NCBI GenBank assembly: GCA_963977065.1 | Contig: CAXBNF010000010.1 | Span: 1 to 64,000, forward strand | Direction of reading: 5' to 3' | Length of the DNA: 64,000 nt | Origin: Planktosalinus sp963977065 | GTDB taxonomy: Bacteria > Bacteroidota > Bacteroidia > Flavobacteriales > Flavobacteriaceae | In this document: one piece after another, positions 43,410 through 51,834 of the stretch | Position numbering within the stretch: position 1 is the stretch's first letter | Layout of the letters: each line of letters starts with the position of its first letter | Made by a program: the position numbers and the translations under genes | The notes under the pieces: generated by a model | Told to the model about the DNA's origin: nothing | What the model saw: only the letters and a program-made list of their open reading frames with translations | Databases searched by the model: none

Positions 43410-43446
43410 AGTTTTTATAAATTTAGTTCGTTAAAACCGAGAATAC

Positions 43447-44829
43447 ATGGAAAGACGCACCTTTATAAAAGCCGGAGCTTTTGCCGGCTTTGGATCACTT
43501 GTAATGCCAAACACCCTTGCAGCAAGTTTATTAAACAATACAACAAACAAGGTGAGACTTGGGTTTATTGCTGTGGGTTTTAGGGGGCAATCACTCATCA
43601 AAGAAATGCTTAAACGCAATGATGTTGAATTGGTTGCTTTTGCAGACCCCGATCCAAGAATGATGGGAATGGCTCAAAACTTACTAGTAGAAAAGGGACT
43701 TCCAAAGGCAATAGAATATGGAAATGGCGATTATGATTACAGAAACCTGCTTACGCGAAAAGACATCGATGCCGTGATTATCGCTTCCCCCTGGGAATGG
43801 CATAAAATCCAAGGTGTGGAAGCCATGCGTGCCGGAAAAATTGTTGGTATGGAAGTAGCCGGTGCTATGAATCTGGGAGAATGTTGGGAATACGTAAAAA
43901 CCTATGAAGAAACCAAGTCGCCCATTATGGTTCTGGAAAATGTGTGTTACAGAAGGGATGTAATGGCCATTCTCAATATGTTGAGGAAAGGTTATTTCGG
44001 CGAACTTGTACACGCTCAAGGGGGTTACCTTCACGATTTAAGAGGTGTATTATTCAATGATGGTGTGACGCCATACAATTCAGGTGTGCTTTTTGGCGAA
44101 AAAGGTTTTAGCGAAGCCAAATGGAGAACCAATCATTACCTAAATAGAAATGGCGAGCTTTATCCCACTCATGGGCTGGGACCCGTAGGCGTCTATCTTA
44201 ACATCAATAGAGGAAACCGCTTGTTGCGTTTGTCTTCCTTTGCTACAAAAGCAGTTGGTCTTAATCATTATGTGAAAAATCACCCCAAAGGTGGACCTGA
44301 ACATCCCAATGCCTCTTTAGATTTTAAACAAGGAGATGTGGTCACTACTCAAATTGCCTGTGCCAATGGTGAAACAATCTTACTCACCCACGACACCAGT
44401 TTACAACGACCCTATAATCTTGGGTTTAAACTTCAGGGTACAGATGGGATCTGGCAGGATTTTGGCTGGGGTGAATTTGACCAGGGATTTATTTACTTTG
44501 AGAGTAAAATGGAAAAATCCCATCGTTGGGACTCCACTCAAAACTGGATGGAAAACTATGATCATCCCTTGTGGAAAAAATTCTCTGAAGATGCTAAAAA
44601 TTCCGGTCATGGTGGGATGGATTTCTTGCTATGCAACAGTTTTATAGAATGTATAAAACAAAATATTGAATTCCCCCTTGACGTATATGACCTGGCCACC
44701 TGGTATGCCATCACTCCGCTGAGTGAGACATCTATTAAAAACAATGGAGCCGTTCAGGAAATTCCGGATTTTACAAAAGGGAAATGGAAGGATCGCACGC
44801 CCGTTTTTGGATTTAGTGATTCACATTAA
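43447..44829 (+). CDS. Gfo/Idh/MocA-type NAD-dependent enzyme, GH109-like, Tat-exported
   Basis: 460 residues. The N terminus ERRTFIKAGAFAGFG is a Tat signal, so the protein would be exported folded with its bound nucleotide. A Rossmann domain (about 32-160, VRLGFIAVGFRGQS, then DAVIIASPWEWHKIQGVEAMRAGK and GMEVAGA) is followed by an alpha/beta substrate domain with LYPTHGLGPVGVYLNINRG. This pattern fits glycoside hydrolase family 109 (alpha-N-acetylgalactosaminidase), which uses NAD transiently. It could also be another exported oxidoreductase of the superfamily; the substrate is not certain. Single gene, converging on the ACIII/oxidase operon with a shared terminator. Confidence 0.82.
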   Translation: MERRTFIKAGAFAGFGSLVMPNTLAASLLNNTTNKVRLGFIAVGFRGQSLIKEMLKRNDVELVAFADPDPRMMGMAQNLLVEKGLPKAIEYGNGDYDYRNLLTRKDIDAVIIASPWEWHKIQGVEAMRAGKIVGMEVAGAMNLGECWEYVKTYEETKSPIMVLENVCYRRDVMAILNMLRKGYFGELVHAQGGYLHDLRGVLFNDGVTPYNSGVLFGEKGFSEAKWRTNHYLNRNGELYPTHGLGPVGVYLNINRGNRLLRLSSFATKAVGLNHYVKNHPKGGPEHPNASLDFKQGDVVTTQIACANGETILLTHDTSLQRPYNLGFKLQGTDGIWQDFGWGEFDQGFIYFESKMEKSHRWDSTQNWMENYDHPLWKKFSEDAKNSGHGGMDFLLCNSFIECIKQNIEFPLDVYDLATWYAITPLSETSIKNNGAVQEIPDFTKGKWKDRTPVFGFSDSH

Positions 44830-44867
44830 GTGAAATGCTGTAGTTTTCTGAATATCACTTTTAAAAT

Positions 44868-44901
44868 AAAAATCCCCACTTTTACAAAAGTGGGGATTTT
44901 T
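44868..44901. terminator. bidirectional terminator between GH109-like gene and ctaD
   Basis: AAAAATCCCCACTTTT (44868-44883) and its exact complement AAAAGTGGGGATTTTT (44886-44901) form a 16-bp stem with only two bases between; T tracts lie on both sides. It can end the convergent transcripts of the GH109-like gene and of the eight-gene respiratory operon. Confidence 0.9.
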
Positions 44902-44921
44902 ATTTACTATTTTTTAAAACA

Positions 44922-46745
44922 TTAGTGATTCATTTCTTCCTCATCTTCCTGAAGGGGTATGTTTTGAGGAACAAAATCTTGCCCGGCAATTACATAGTCA
45001 TCTCCTGCTTTGTTAAGCTTACTATAGTCATAAGACCAACGGTAAACGTGAGGAATTGCACCGGGCCAGTTTCCGTGGATATGTTTTACGGGAGCTGTCC
45101 ATTCTAATGTGTTTGATTTCCAGGGGTTTTGTGGTGCTTTTTTTCCGTAGAAAATAGAAGCTATAAAGTTGTATAAAAATACAAGTTGTACCGCTGCAGT
45201 TATGATGGCAAAAATGGTAATCACCACATTGATGTTTGCCAAATCATCAAAGTAAGGGAATGCTGTGTTTGTATAGTATCTTCTGGGAAGACCTGCCATA
45301 CCAATAAAGTGCATTGGGAAAAAGATTCCGTATGCTCCTATAACTGTCACCCAAAAGTGAATATATCCCAGGTTTTTGTTCATCATTCGACCAAACATTC
45401 TTGGGAACCAGTGATACACCCCGGCAAACAATCCATAGAGTGCTGAAATTCCCATTACCAGGTGGAAGTGAGCTACTACAAAATAAGTATCGTGTACATT
45501 GATGTCCAAGGCGCTATCTCCCAAGATGATTCCCGTGAGTCCCCCGGATATAAAAGTAGAGACCAATCCTATGGAAAACAACATTGCCGGATTGAGCTGC
45601 AAATTTCCTTTCCAAAGTGTGGTGATATAGTTAAATGCTTTTACTGCTGAGGGTATTGCAATTAATAAGGTTGTGAATGTAAATACAGACCCAAGAAACG
45701 GATTCATACCTGAAACAAACATATGGTGACCCCAAACAATTGTAGATAAGAATGCAATTGCTAAAATAGAAGCGACCATGGCCCTGTAACCAAAAATAGG
45801 TTTTCGGGAGTTTGTTGCTATAATTTCTGAAGTAATCCCCAGTGCGGGTAGTAAAACTATATAAACTTCAGGGTGTCCTAAAAACCAAAACAAGTGTTCA
45901 AACAATACAGGTGAACCCCCTTGATTGTGTAATACTTCACCTGCAATATAAATATCTGAAAGGAAAAAAGAGGTGCCAAAGCTTCTATCCATAATCAACA
46001 TCAAAGCTGCTGAAAATAAAACAGGGAAAGAAACCACACCAATAATAGCAGTTACAAAAAATGCCCATATTGTCAATGGAAGTCGGGTCATAGACATTCC
46101 TTTTGTTCTTAGGTTAATTACTGTTACAATATAGTTGAGTGAACCTAATAAAGAAGAAGCAATGAAAATAGCCATAGAAACAAGCCAAAGCGTCATCCCC
46201 GCTCCTGAACCAGGCATTGCTTGTGGTAAAGCACTAAGTGGCGGATAAATAGTCCAACCTGCAGCTGCAGGTCCTGCTTCTACAAACAATGACATAATCA
46301 TAATAACACTCGACAGGAAGAACAACCAGTATGAAACCATATTCAGGAATCCCGAGGCCATATCCCTTGCACCAATTTGCAACGGAATAAGCAGGTTACT
46401 GAAAGTACCGCTCAACCCGGCTGTTAGTACAAAAAATACCATGATGGTACCGTGTATTGTAACCAGTGCCAGATATACATTGGGATCCATAATTCCTTCT
46501 GCTCCCCATTTTCCTAAAAAGATTTCATAAACCGTAAATTGTTTATCAGGCCAGGCAAGTTGCAAACGGAATAAGATAGACATTGCAATTCCAATAATTC
46601 CCATAAACAAACCAGTAATAAGGTATTGTTTAGAAATCATTTTATGGTCAATACTAAAAATGTATTTCGTTATAAAAGTGTCTTTGTGATGATGCCCGTG
46701 ATCGTCGTGATGCTCTGCTGTATGGTTGTGTGCTTCTGTTGACAT
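44922..46745 (-). CDS. ctaD: cytochrome c oxidase subunit I
   Basis: 607 residues, last gene of the operon. Catalytic subunit of an aa3-type heme-copper oxidase: reduces O2 to water and pumps protons. About 12 helices. The FLGHPEVYIVLLPALG motif carries the cross-linked His-Tyr pair of the binuclear centre, WGHHMFVSGM has the CuB histidines, and VHDTYFVVAHFHLVMG the heme ligands. A His-rich soluble N terminus (about 6-23, with HNHTAEHHDDHGHHH) is notable. Starts 23 bases after ctaC. Shares a bidirectional terminator with the GH109-like gene. Confidence 0.97.
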   Translation of the reverse strand: MSTEAHNHTAEHHDDHGHHHKDTFITKYIFSIDHKMISKQYLITGLFMGIIGIAMSILFRLQLAWPDKQFTVYEIFLGKWGAEGIMDPNVYLALVTIHGTIMVFFVLTAGLSGTFSNLLIPLQIGARDMASGFLNMVSYWLFFLSSVIMIMSLFVEAGPAAAGWTIYPPLSALPQAMPGSGAGMTLWLVSMAIFIASSLLGSLNYIVTVINLRTKGMSMTRLPLTIWAFFVTAIIGVVSFPVLFSAALMLIMDRSFGTSFFLSDIYIAGEVLHNQGGSPVLFEHLFWFLGHPEVYIVLLPALGITSEIIATNSRKPIFGYRAMVASILAIAFLSTIVWGHHMFVSGMNPFLGSVFTFTTLLIAIPSAVKAFNYITTLWKGNLQLNPAMLFSIGLVSTFISGGLTGIILGDSALDINVHDTYFVVAHFHLVMGISALYGLFAGVYHWFPRMFGRMMNKNLGYIHFWVTVIGAYGIFFPMHFIGMAGLPRRYYTNTAFPYFDDLANINVVITIFAIITAAVQLVFLYNFIASIFYGKKAPQNPWKSNTLEWTAPVKHIHGNWPGAIPHVYRWSYDYSKLNKAGDDYVIAGQDFVPQNIPLQEDEEEMNH

Positions 46746-46768
46746 ATCTTAAATGGTATTCTTTAAAA

Positions 46769-47830
46769 TTAGGGATTTAGTGTTTCTCCAAAAGTTGTTT
46801 GTTCTGCCATCCAGGCATCAAAATCCTCTTGTGTTTCAACAATAATTTTCATCTGCATATTGTAATGAGAAGCACCACAAATTTTGTTACATAACAATAG
46901 GTAATCAAATTCATAGGGCTCTAGTGTTTCTTCACCTTTTGCGGTTAGTTCCACATTTTTATCATTTCTCAGTTGGTTGATATTTTCTACTTTAGAAATA
47001 ATCTCAGGATTTTGACGCATTTCAGCTGTGGTAATTGTGGGCGTAAAAGCAAACTGAGTAATCATACCGGGCACCGTGTTCATTTGCGCTCTGAAATGAG
47101 GCATATAGGCTGAGTGCAACACGTCCTGAGAACGCATCTTGAAAAGCACCTTTCTACCCACGGGGAGTCGCAATTCTCTTGTTACTATATCATCCATACT
47201 GTTTGGATCTGATGCATCTATACCTACAGTATTGATCCCCTCAATGAATCTAACATTAGCTTCTCCAAGTGTATTATCCTCACCTGAATAGCGTGCTTCC
47301 CACGTAAATTGTTTTGCGTAGAGTTCAACAACTAGTGTATCTTCATCCTCTGTGACATTCATAATGTCTGTCCAAGTAAAAAGTCCATAGATTATTAGTG
47401 CTGCAAGTACAATTACAGGAATAATCGTCCAGATAAATTCCAATTTGTCATTATCTGCAAAAAAGACGGCTTTTTGACCTTTTTTACCGTGGTACTTAAA
47501 TGCAAAATAGTGGAGTAAAAATTGTGTGATAACCAAAACAAACATGATGATTGCCATTGAGATAAGCATCAATAAGTCAATGTCCTTTCCATGCTCAGAA
47601 GCGGCTTCGGGTAAAAGAACACTAGTCCACTCCCAAAATCCATAAATTAAAAACACATAGAAAAAAACTAAAAACCAAAGCATCAACTTGCCGTTGAAAT
47701 GATTGTCTTTGTCATTAGCTACTTGTGAATCATCACCTTTTTTGATTTGAGACAATTGAAAAATACCTTTCATCTGCCAAACTGCTACAGCAAAAAGTAC
47801 TAAAACGGCTATTATTAAAAATCCTGTCAT
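46769..47830 (-). CDS. ctaC: cytochrome c oxidase subunit II (CuA subunit)
   Basis: 353 residues. The CuA ligands are all present: H239 (DVLHSAYMPHF), C314, C318, H322 and M325 (CNKICGASHYNM). Before the cupredoxin domain there are four hydrophobic segments (about 2-19, 50-66, 86-108 and 131-151), two more than in classical subunit II. The last two are the normal hairpin; the first two are an N-terminal addition. No cytochrome c domain is fused, so electrons would come from a separate c domain such as that of ActE. It starts 28 bases after actF. Confidence 0.95.
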   Translation of the reverse strand: MTGFLIIAVLVLFAVAVWQMKGIFQLSQIKKGDDSQVANDKDNHFNGKLMLWFLVFFYVFLIYGFWEWTSVLLPEAASEHGKDIDLLMLISMAIIMFVLVITQFLLHYFAFKYHGKKGQKAVFFADNDKLEFIWTIIPVIVLAALIIYGLFTWTDIMNVTEDEDTLVVELYAKQFTWEARYSGEDNTLGEANVRFIEGINTVGIDASDPNSMDDIVTRELRLPVGRKVLFKMRSQDVLHSAYMPHFRAQMNTVPGMITQFAFTPTITTAEMRQNPEIISKVENINQLRNDKNVELTAKGEETLEPYEFDYLLLCNKICGASHYNMQMKIIVETQEDFDAWMAEQTTFGETLNP

Positions 47831-47858
47831 TTTTATTCGGGTTCTTTACAGTTCTAAA

Positions 47859-49163
47859 TTAATAATGAAAATGTTTGCTTTCTTCCAAAAATGGGCTTCC
47901 TTTAGCAAGCAATGGTGCTTTAGTAAGGCTACTGAAAACGATATAAGTAAACAAGCCAAAAAAGAATAACATCGCTCCAATTTCAGGAATCCCAATATAC
48001 CAGGAGGCTCCAACGGTTCCGGGCATTACCATTACATATACATCAATGTAGTGCCCCACAAGGATAATAATTCCTGTGCCGATTACTAACCAGTTTACGC
48101 GTTTAAAGTCGCTATTCATTAAGAGTAATAATGGAAAAACAAAATTCAAAGCTACCATTCCGAAGAAAAGCAGGTTGTAATCTTCTATTCGCGATACAAA
48201 ATAAGTGACCTCTTCGGGGATATTTGCATACCAAATCAACATAAACTGTGAAAACCACAAGTAAGTCCAGAAGATACTAAATCCAAACATAAACTTTGCT
48301 AAATCATGTATATGACTGTTGTTTACATATTCTAAATATCCCTGTGATTTTAAAAATACGGTAACCATTGCAATCACGGTAATTGCAGAAACAAGCATAC
48401 CTGCTAAAACATACCATCCAAATAGTGTACTGAACCAGTGTGGGTCAAAGCCCATTATCCAGTCCCATGACATCATTGATTCTGTTACGATAAAGAACAC
48501 TAAGAAAGCCGCTGAAATTTTAACATTCTTTTTAAACCAGTGGGTTCCGCCAACTTCATCTTGTTTTAAAGTATATTTTCTTGAGAAATACCTGTAAAGA
48601 TTCCATCCGGCTAAATAGATGGCGGCTCTTATTAAAAATCCCGGGGTATTTAACCAGGCTGCTTTTCCGGCTACCAGATAGTCATACTTTTCACTTTCGG
48701 GATTAAAAAGCTCCGGGTCCATCCAGTGAAAGATATGGTTTATGCCAAATACAGACAAAGCTAGCAATAAAAACATAATGATTGAACCGGGTAATAAATA
48801 ACCCGTTATTCCTTCCATGACTCGAAACAACACTGGAGACCAACCGGCTTGTGAAACATGTTGAATTGCATAAAAGGCAAGTGCTCCCAAAGCGATCATA
48901 AAAAAGAAAAATGCAGCAACATAAATTGCAGACCAAGGTCTGTTCTGCAATTGGTGATAAAGGTGGTACACATGCTCTTCATCATGGTGAACATCCTCTG
49001 CGTGAGCTGAAGAATCCCCATGGTGTGCTTCTTGATTTGCCAGCATTTCTTTCACCTCTTCTTTTGAACCGGGTGCATTCATTAAACCAACAACCATTCC
49101 AAGGGCACCAACGACCATAAAGATGATTGCAAAAAGTTTTAATTTGTTAGGTAGCGTGTACAT
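47859..49163 (-). CDS. actF: ACIII subunit ActF (NrfD-related membrane subunit)
   Basis: 434 residues with about ten helices, related to ActC and NrfD membrane subunits (VGLMNAPG, AIYVAAFFFFMIALGALAFYAIQHV, then WDWIMGFDPHWFSTLFGWYVLAGM). In alternative complex III this subunit pairs with ActC within the membrane; its quinone role is less sure than that of ActC. After the first helix it has a His/Glu-rich loop (about 42-68, with HHGDSSAHAEDVHHDEEHVYH), which may bind metal. Sits between actE (28 bases) and ctaC (28 bases). Confidence 0.93.
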   Translation of the reverse strand: MYTLPNKLKLFAIIFMVVGALGMVVGLMNAPGSKEEVKEMLANQEAHHGDSSAHAEDVHHDEEHVYHLYHQLQNRPWSAIYVAAFFFFMIALGALAFYAIQHVSQAGWSPVLFRVMEGITGYLLPGSIIMFLLLALSVFGINHIFHWMDPELFNPESEKYDYLVAGKAAWLNTPGFLIRAAIYLAGWNLYRYFSRKYTLKQDEVGGTHWFKKNVKISAAFLVFFIVTESMMSWDWIMGFDPHWFSTLFGWYVLAGMLVSAITVIAMVTVFLKSQGYLEYVNNSHIHDLAKFMFGFSIFWTYLWFSQFMLIWYANIPEEVTYFVSRIEDYNLLFFGMVALNFVFPLLLLMNSDFKRVNWLVIGTGIIILVGHYIDVYVMVMPGTVGASWYIGIPEIGAMLFFFGLFTYIVFSSLTKAPLLAKGSPFLEESKHFHY

Positions 49164-49191
49164 ATCTTTAACTATGTCTTTAATTGTACTG

Positions 49192-49833
49192 TTATTCTTC
49201 TATTTGTTCATTTTCTGAAGCGGTAACCTCTTCTTGCGCAGTAGCTGCTTCGGCTTCAGAAACTGGAACCAGCTTTGGTGTTCCTTCAAGTTCAGCCTTG
49301 AGGTTTAGAACGTGCATGGTTATTTGCCAGCGCTCTTCAGGAGTTGTTTGAGGAGTAAATGCGCCCATTGCATTGAGTCCATACATTTGAACATGATAAA
49401 TTCCTCCTTCATTGATAACTCTTCCCGGGTCTGCATAACTTGGAATTCCCAAAAACTTTTCTCTTTGTGCTAATATACCCTTGCCATCTCCTTTATCTCC
49501 GTGACATACGGCACAAAAATATGCATAAAGCTCTTTGCCGGCTGCCAAATTTTCTTCAGTTACAGGAAGTGGATTCTTTAATTCGGCTTTGGCCCGATCC
49601 CTATCTTCATTTGTATCCTCATAATCATAGGGTGAATGACCTCTTGGCACAGAACCTTGTGCAGGTAATCTGGAGGACTGTCCATTCAAAAACAGTTCTC
49701 CTTCACTGTAAGCCTCATAGCCCACAGATTCATACATATTTGGCATGAACTGGTAGTTTGGACTCTTGTTATCTGAACAGGATGTCAAACTCAAAAAAAT
49801 TGAAAAAACGAATATATAAACTATGTTTTTCAT
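49192..49833 (-). CDS. actE: ACIII subunit ActE, lipoprotein cytochrome c
   Basis: 213 residues. Lipobox at LTSC19, so a lipid-anchored periplasmic protein. One heme-binding CAVCH (107-111) in ELYAYFCAVCHGDKGDGKG, with downstream Met candidates (MYGLNAM) for axial ligation. An acidic Glu/Ala-rich tail ends the chain. Monoheme ActE is thought to pass electrons from ACIII towards the oxidase, which matches its place before actF-ctaC-ctaD. Five bases separate it from actD. Confidence 0.93.
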   Translation of the reverse strand: MKNIVYIFVFSIFLSLTSCSDNKSPNYQFMPNMYESVGYEAYSEGELFLNGQSSRLPAQGSVPRGHSPYDYEDTNEDRDRAKAELKNPLPVTEENLAAGKELYAYFCAVCHGDKGDGKGILAQREKFLGIPSYADPGRVINEGGIYHVQMYGLNAMGAFTPQTTPEERWQITMHVLNLKAELEGTPKLVPVSEAEAATAQEEVTASENEQIEE

Positions 49834-49838
49834 AGGAA

Positions 49839-50369
49839 TTATTCTTGCTTATCTACTAAATTAACTTCTACGGCTCCAGTGTCTTGAAGAAACTTTGAAA
49901 GTTCTTCAACAGAGTGATTTTCTACATCGATTTCCATTAAAAAGTGGTCATCTGTGGTTCTTACATCGGGGTTTTCTGCTTGTTTGAATGGCCAAAGTTT
50001 ACTTCTTAAATAGAAGGTAATCACCATTAAGTGAGCCGCAAAAAACACGGTTAATTCAAACATTACAGGTACAAAAGCCGGCATATTTTGAATATAACTA
50101 AAACTGGGTTTTCCTCCAATGTCCTGAGGCCAATCTTCAATCATAATATAATTCATCATCACGATTGAAACAGCAAGTCCCACAACACCATACATAAAAG
50201 AGGTAATTGCAAGACGTGTGGGCGCAAGTCCCATGGCCTTATCAAGCCCGTGAACGGGAAACGGGGTGTATATTTCACCGATGTGGTAGTGTGCCTTTCG
50301 GGTATCCTTTACCGCTTGCATAAGCACATCATCGTCTGTATATAGTGCGTGAATAACTTTTGATGCCAT
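49839..50369 (-). CDS. actD: ACIII subunit ActD (DUF3341)
   Basis: 176 residues. DUF3341 fold with two helices (about 53-75 and 100-123) and flanking soluble parts. The N-terminal region has YHIGEIYTPFPVHGLDKAMG, typical of ActD. Part of the ACIII membrane arm next to ActC. Only 2 bases separate it from actC and 5 from actE. Confidence 0.93.
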   Translation of the reverse strand: MASKVIHALYTDDDVLMQAVKDTRKAHYHIGEIYTPFPVHGLDKAMGLAPTRLAITSFMYGVVGLAVSIVMMNYIMIEDWPQDIGGKPSFSYIQNMPAFVPVMFELTVFFAAHLMVITFYLRSKLWPFKQAENPDVRTTDDHFLMEIDVENHSVEELSKFLQDTGAVEVNLVDKQE

Positions 50370-50371
50370 GG

Positions 50372-51811
50372 CTATTCTTTGTTTTTAGTGTTGTCTTTAA
50401 CAATTACAGAAGAATGATCAACATCATCCCCATGTTTTGCTCTCAAATTTTTATACGTTGCCCCGGAAGATTTCAAAATTGATTTAACTTCCGCCTGAGC
50501 GATTACAGGGAAACTTCTTGAATACAATAAAAAGAGTACAAAGAAGAAACCTATTGTGCCAATAAATATTCCTATATCAACAAATGTGGGCGAGAACATC
50601 GTCCATGAAGAAGGCAAGTAATCTCTGTGAAGTGATGTTACAATAATAACAAAACGTTCAAACCACATTCCAATGTTTACAACAATAGAGATGATAAACG
50701 AGAACATAATACTGGTGCGCAGTTTTTTAAACCACATAAACTGTGGTGAAAACACATTACATGTCATCATTGCCCAGTAGGCCCACCAATAAGGTCCTGT
50801 TGCTCTATTTAAAAATGCATATTGTTCATATTCCACACCTGAATACCAAGCGATGAATAATTCCGTAATATAAGCGACCCCCACAATGGAACCCGTAATC
50901 ATAATAACGATGTTCATCAATTCAATATGCTGAATGGTGATATAATCTTCCAGATTTGAAACTTTTCTCATGATGATGAGAAGGGTGTTTACCATCGCAA
51001 AACCGGAAAATACCGCTCCGGCAACAAAATATGGAGGGAAAATCGTGGTGTGCCATCCCGGAATGACCGAAGTAGCAAAGTCAAAAGATACTATGGTGTG
51101 TACTGAAAGTACAAGTGGTGTTGCTAAACCGGCCAATACCAATGAAACCTCTTCAAAGCGTTGCCAGTCTTTGGCTCTTCCACTCCATCCAAACGAAATA
51201 ATACTGTAAATTCTTTTTGTAAAGGGTGTAATAGCTCTGTCTCTTATCATTGCAAAATCGGGCAATAATCCTGTCCACCAGAAAACGAGTGATACAGATA
51301 AATAGGTAGAAATTGCAAACACGTCCCAAAGTAGCGGTGAGTTAAAGTTTACCCATAAAGAACCAAACTGGTTTGGAATGGGTACCACCCAATAAGCCAA
51401 CCAGGGGCGACCCATGTGGATTAGCGGGAACAAACCGGCCTGCATTACAGAGAAAATCGTCATTGCTTCTGCTGAGCGGTTAATAGCCATCCTCCATTTT
51501 TGACGGAATAGTAAAAGCACCGCAGAAATTAATGTTCCGGCGTGACCGATACCTACCCACCATACAAAGTTTGTAATATCCCACGCCCAGCCCACGGTTT
51601 TATTTAAACCCCAAACACCAATTCCTGTTGAAATGGTATAGACGATACAGCCCACTCCCCAAAGGAATGCGACTAAGGCGATAGAAAAAACTATCCACCA
51701 AGATTTATTAGCTCTACCTTCAACGGGTCTTGCTACATCAACAGTAACATCGTGATAGGTTTTTTCTCCTAAAACTAATGGCCTTCTTATAGGTGCTTCG
51801 TAATGAGACAT
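50372..51811 (-). CDS. actC: ACIII subunit ActC (NrfD/PsrC-like quinol-binding membrane subunit)
   Basis: 479 residues, about ten helices. NrfD-family features are the VGIGHAGTLISAVLLLFRQ and FPLIHMGRPWLAYW motifs and the SFDFATSVIPGWHTTIFPPYFVAGA segment. Oxidises quinol at the periplasmic side of the membrane and passes electrons to the iron-sulfur/heme subunits ActB and ActA. Follows actB by 23 bases. Confidence 0.95.
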   Translation of the reverse strand: MSHYEAPIRRPLVLGEKTYHDVTVDVARPVEGRANKSWWIVFSIALVAFLWGVGCIVYTISTGIGVWGLNKTVGWAWDITNFVWWVGIGHAGTLISAVLLLFRQKWRMAINRSAEAMTIFSVMQAGLFPLIHMGRPWLAYWVVPIPNQFGSLWVNFNSPLLWDVFAISTYLSVSLVFWWTGLLPDFAMIRDRAITPFTKRIYSIISFGWSGRAKDWQRFEEVSLVLAGLATPLVLSVHTIVSFDFATSVIPGWHTTIFPPYFVAGAVFSGFAMVNTLLIIMRKVSNLEDYITIQHIELMNIVIMITGSIVGVAYITELFIAWYSGVEYEQYAFLNRATGPYWWAYWAMMTCNVFSPQFMWFKKLRTSIMFSFIISIVVNIGMWFERFVIIVTSLHRDYLPSSWTMFSPTFVDIGIFIGTIGFFFVLFLLYSRSFPVIAQAEVKSILKSSGATYKNLRAKHGDDVDHSSVIVKDNTKNKE

Positions 51812-51834
51812 ATCCTTTATTAAATGTTTCTAAA

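Larger units (their letters stand above)
43082..43446. other. 365-base intergenic region with two hairpins
   Basis: Divergent region between the exported-protein gene and the GH109-like gene. It has a terminator-like hairpin at 43213-43240 and a second AT-rich hairpin at 43381-43409. No frame of note and no clear two-box promoter was found; the second hairpin lies 38 bases before ATG 43447. Confidence 0.5.
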
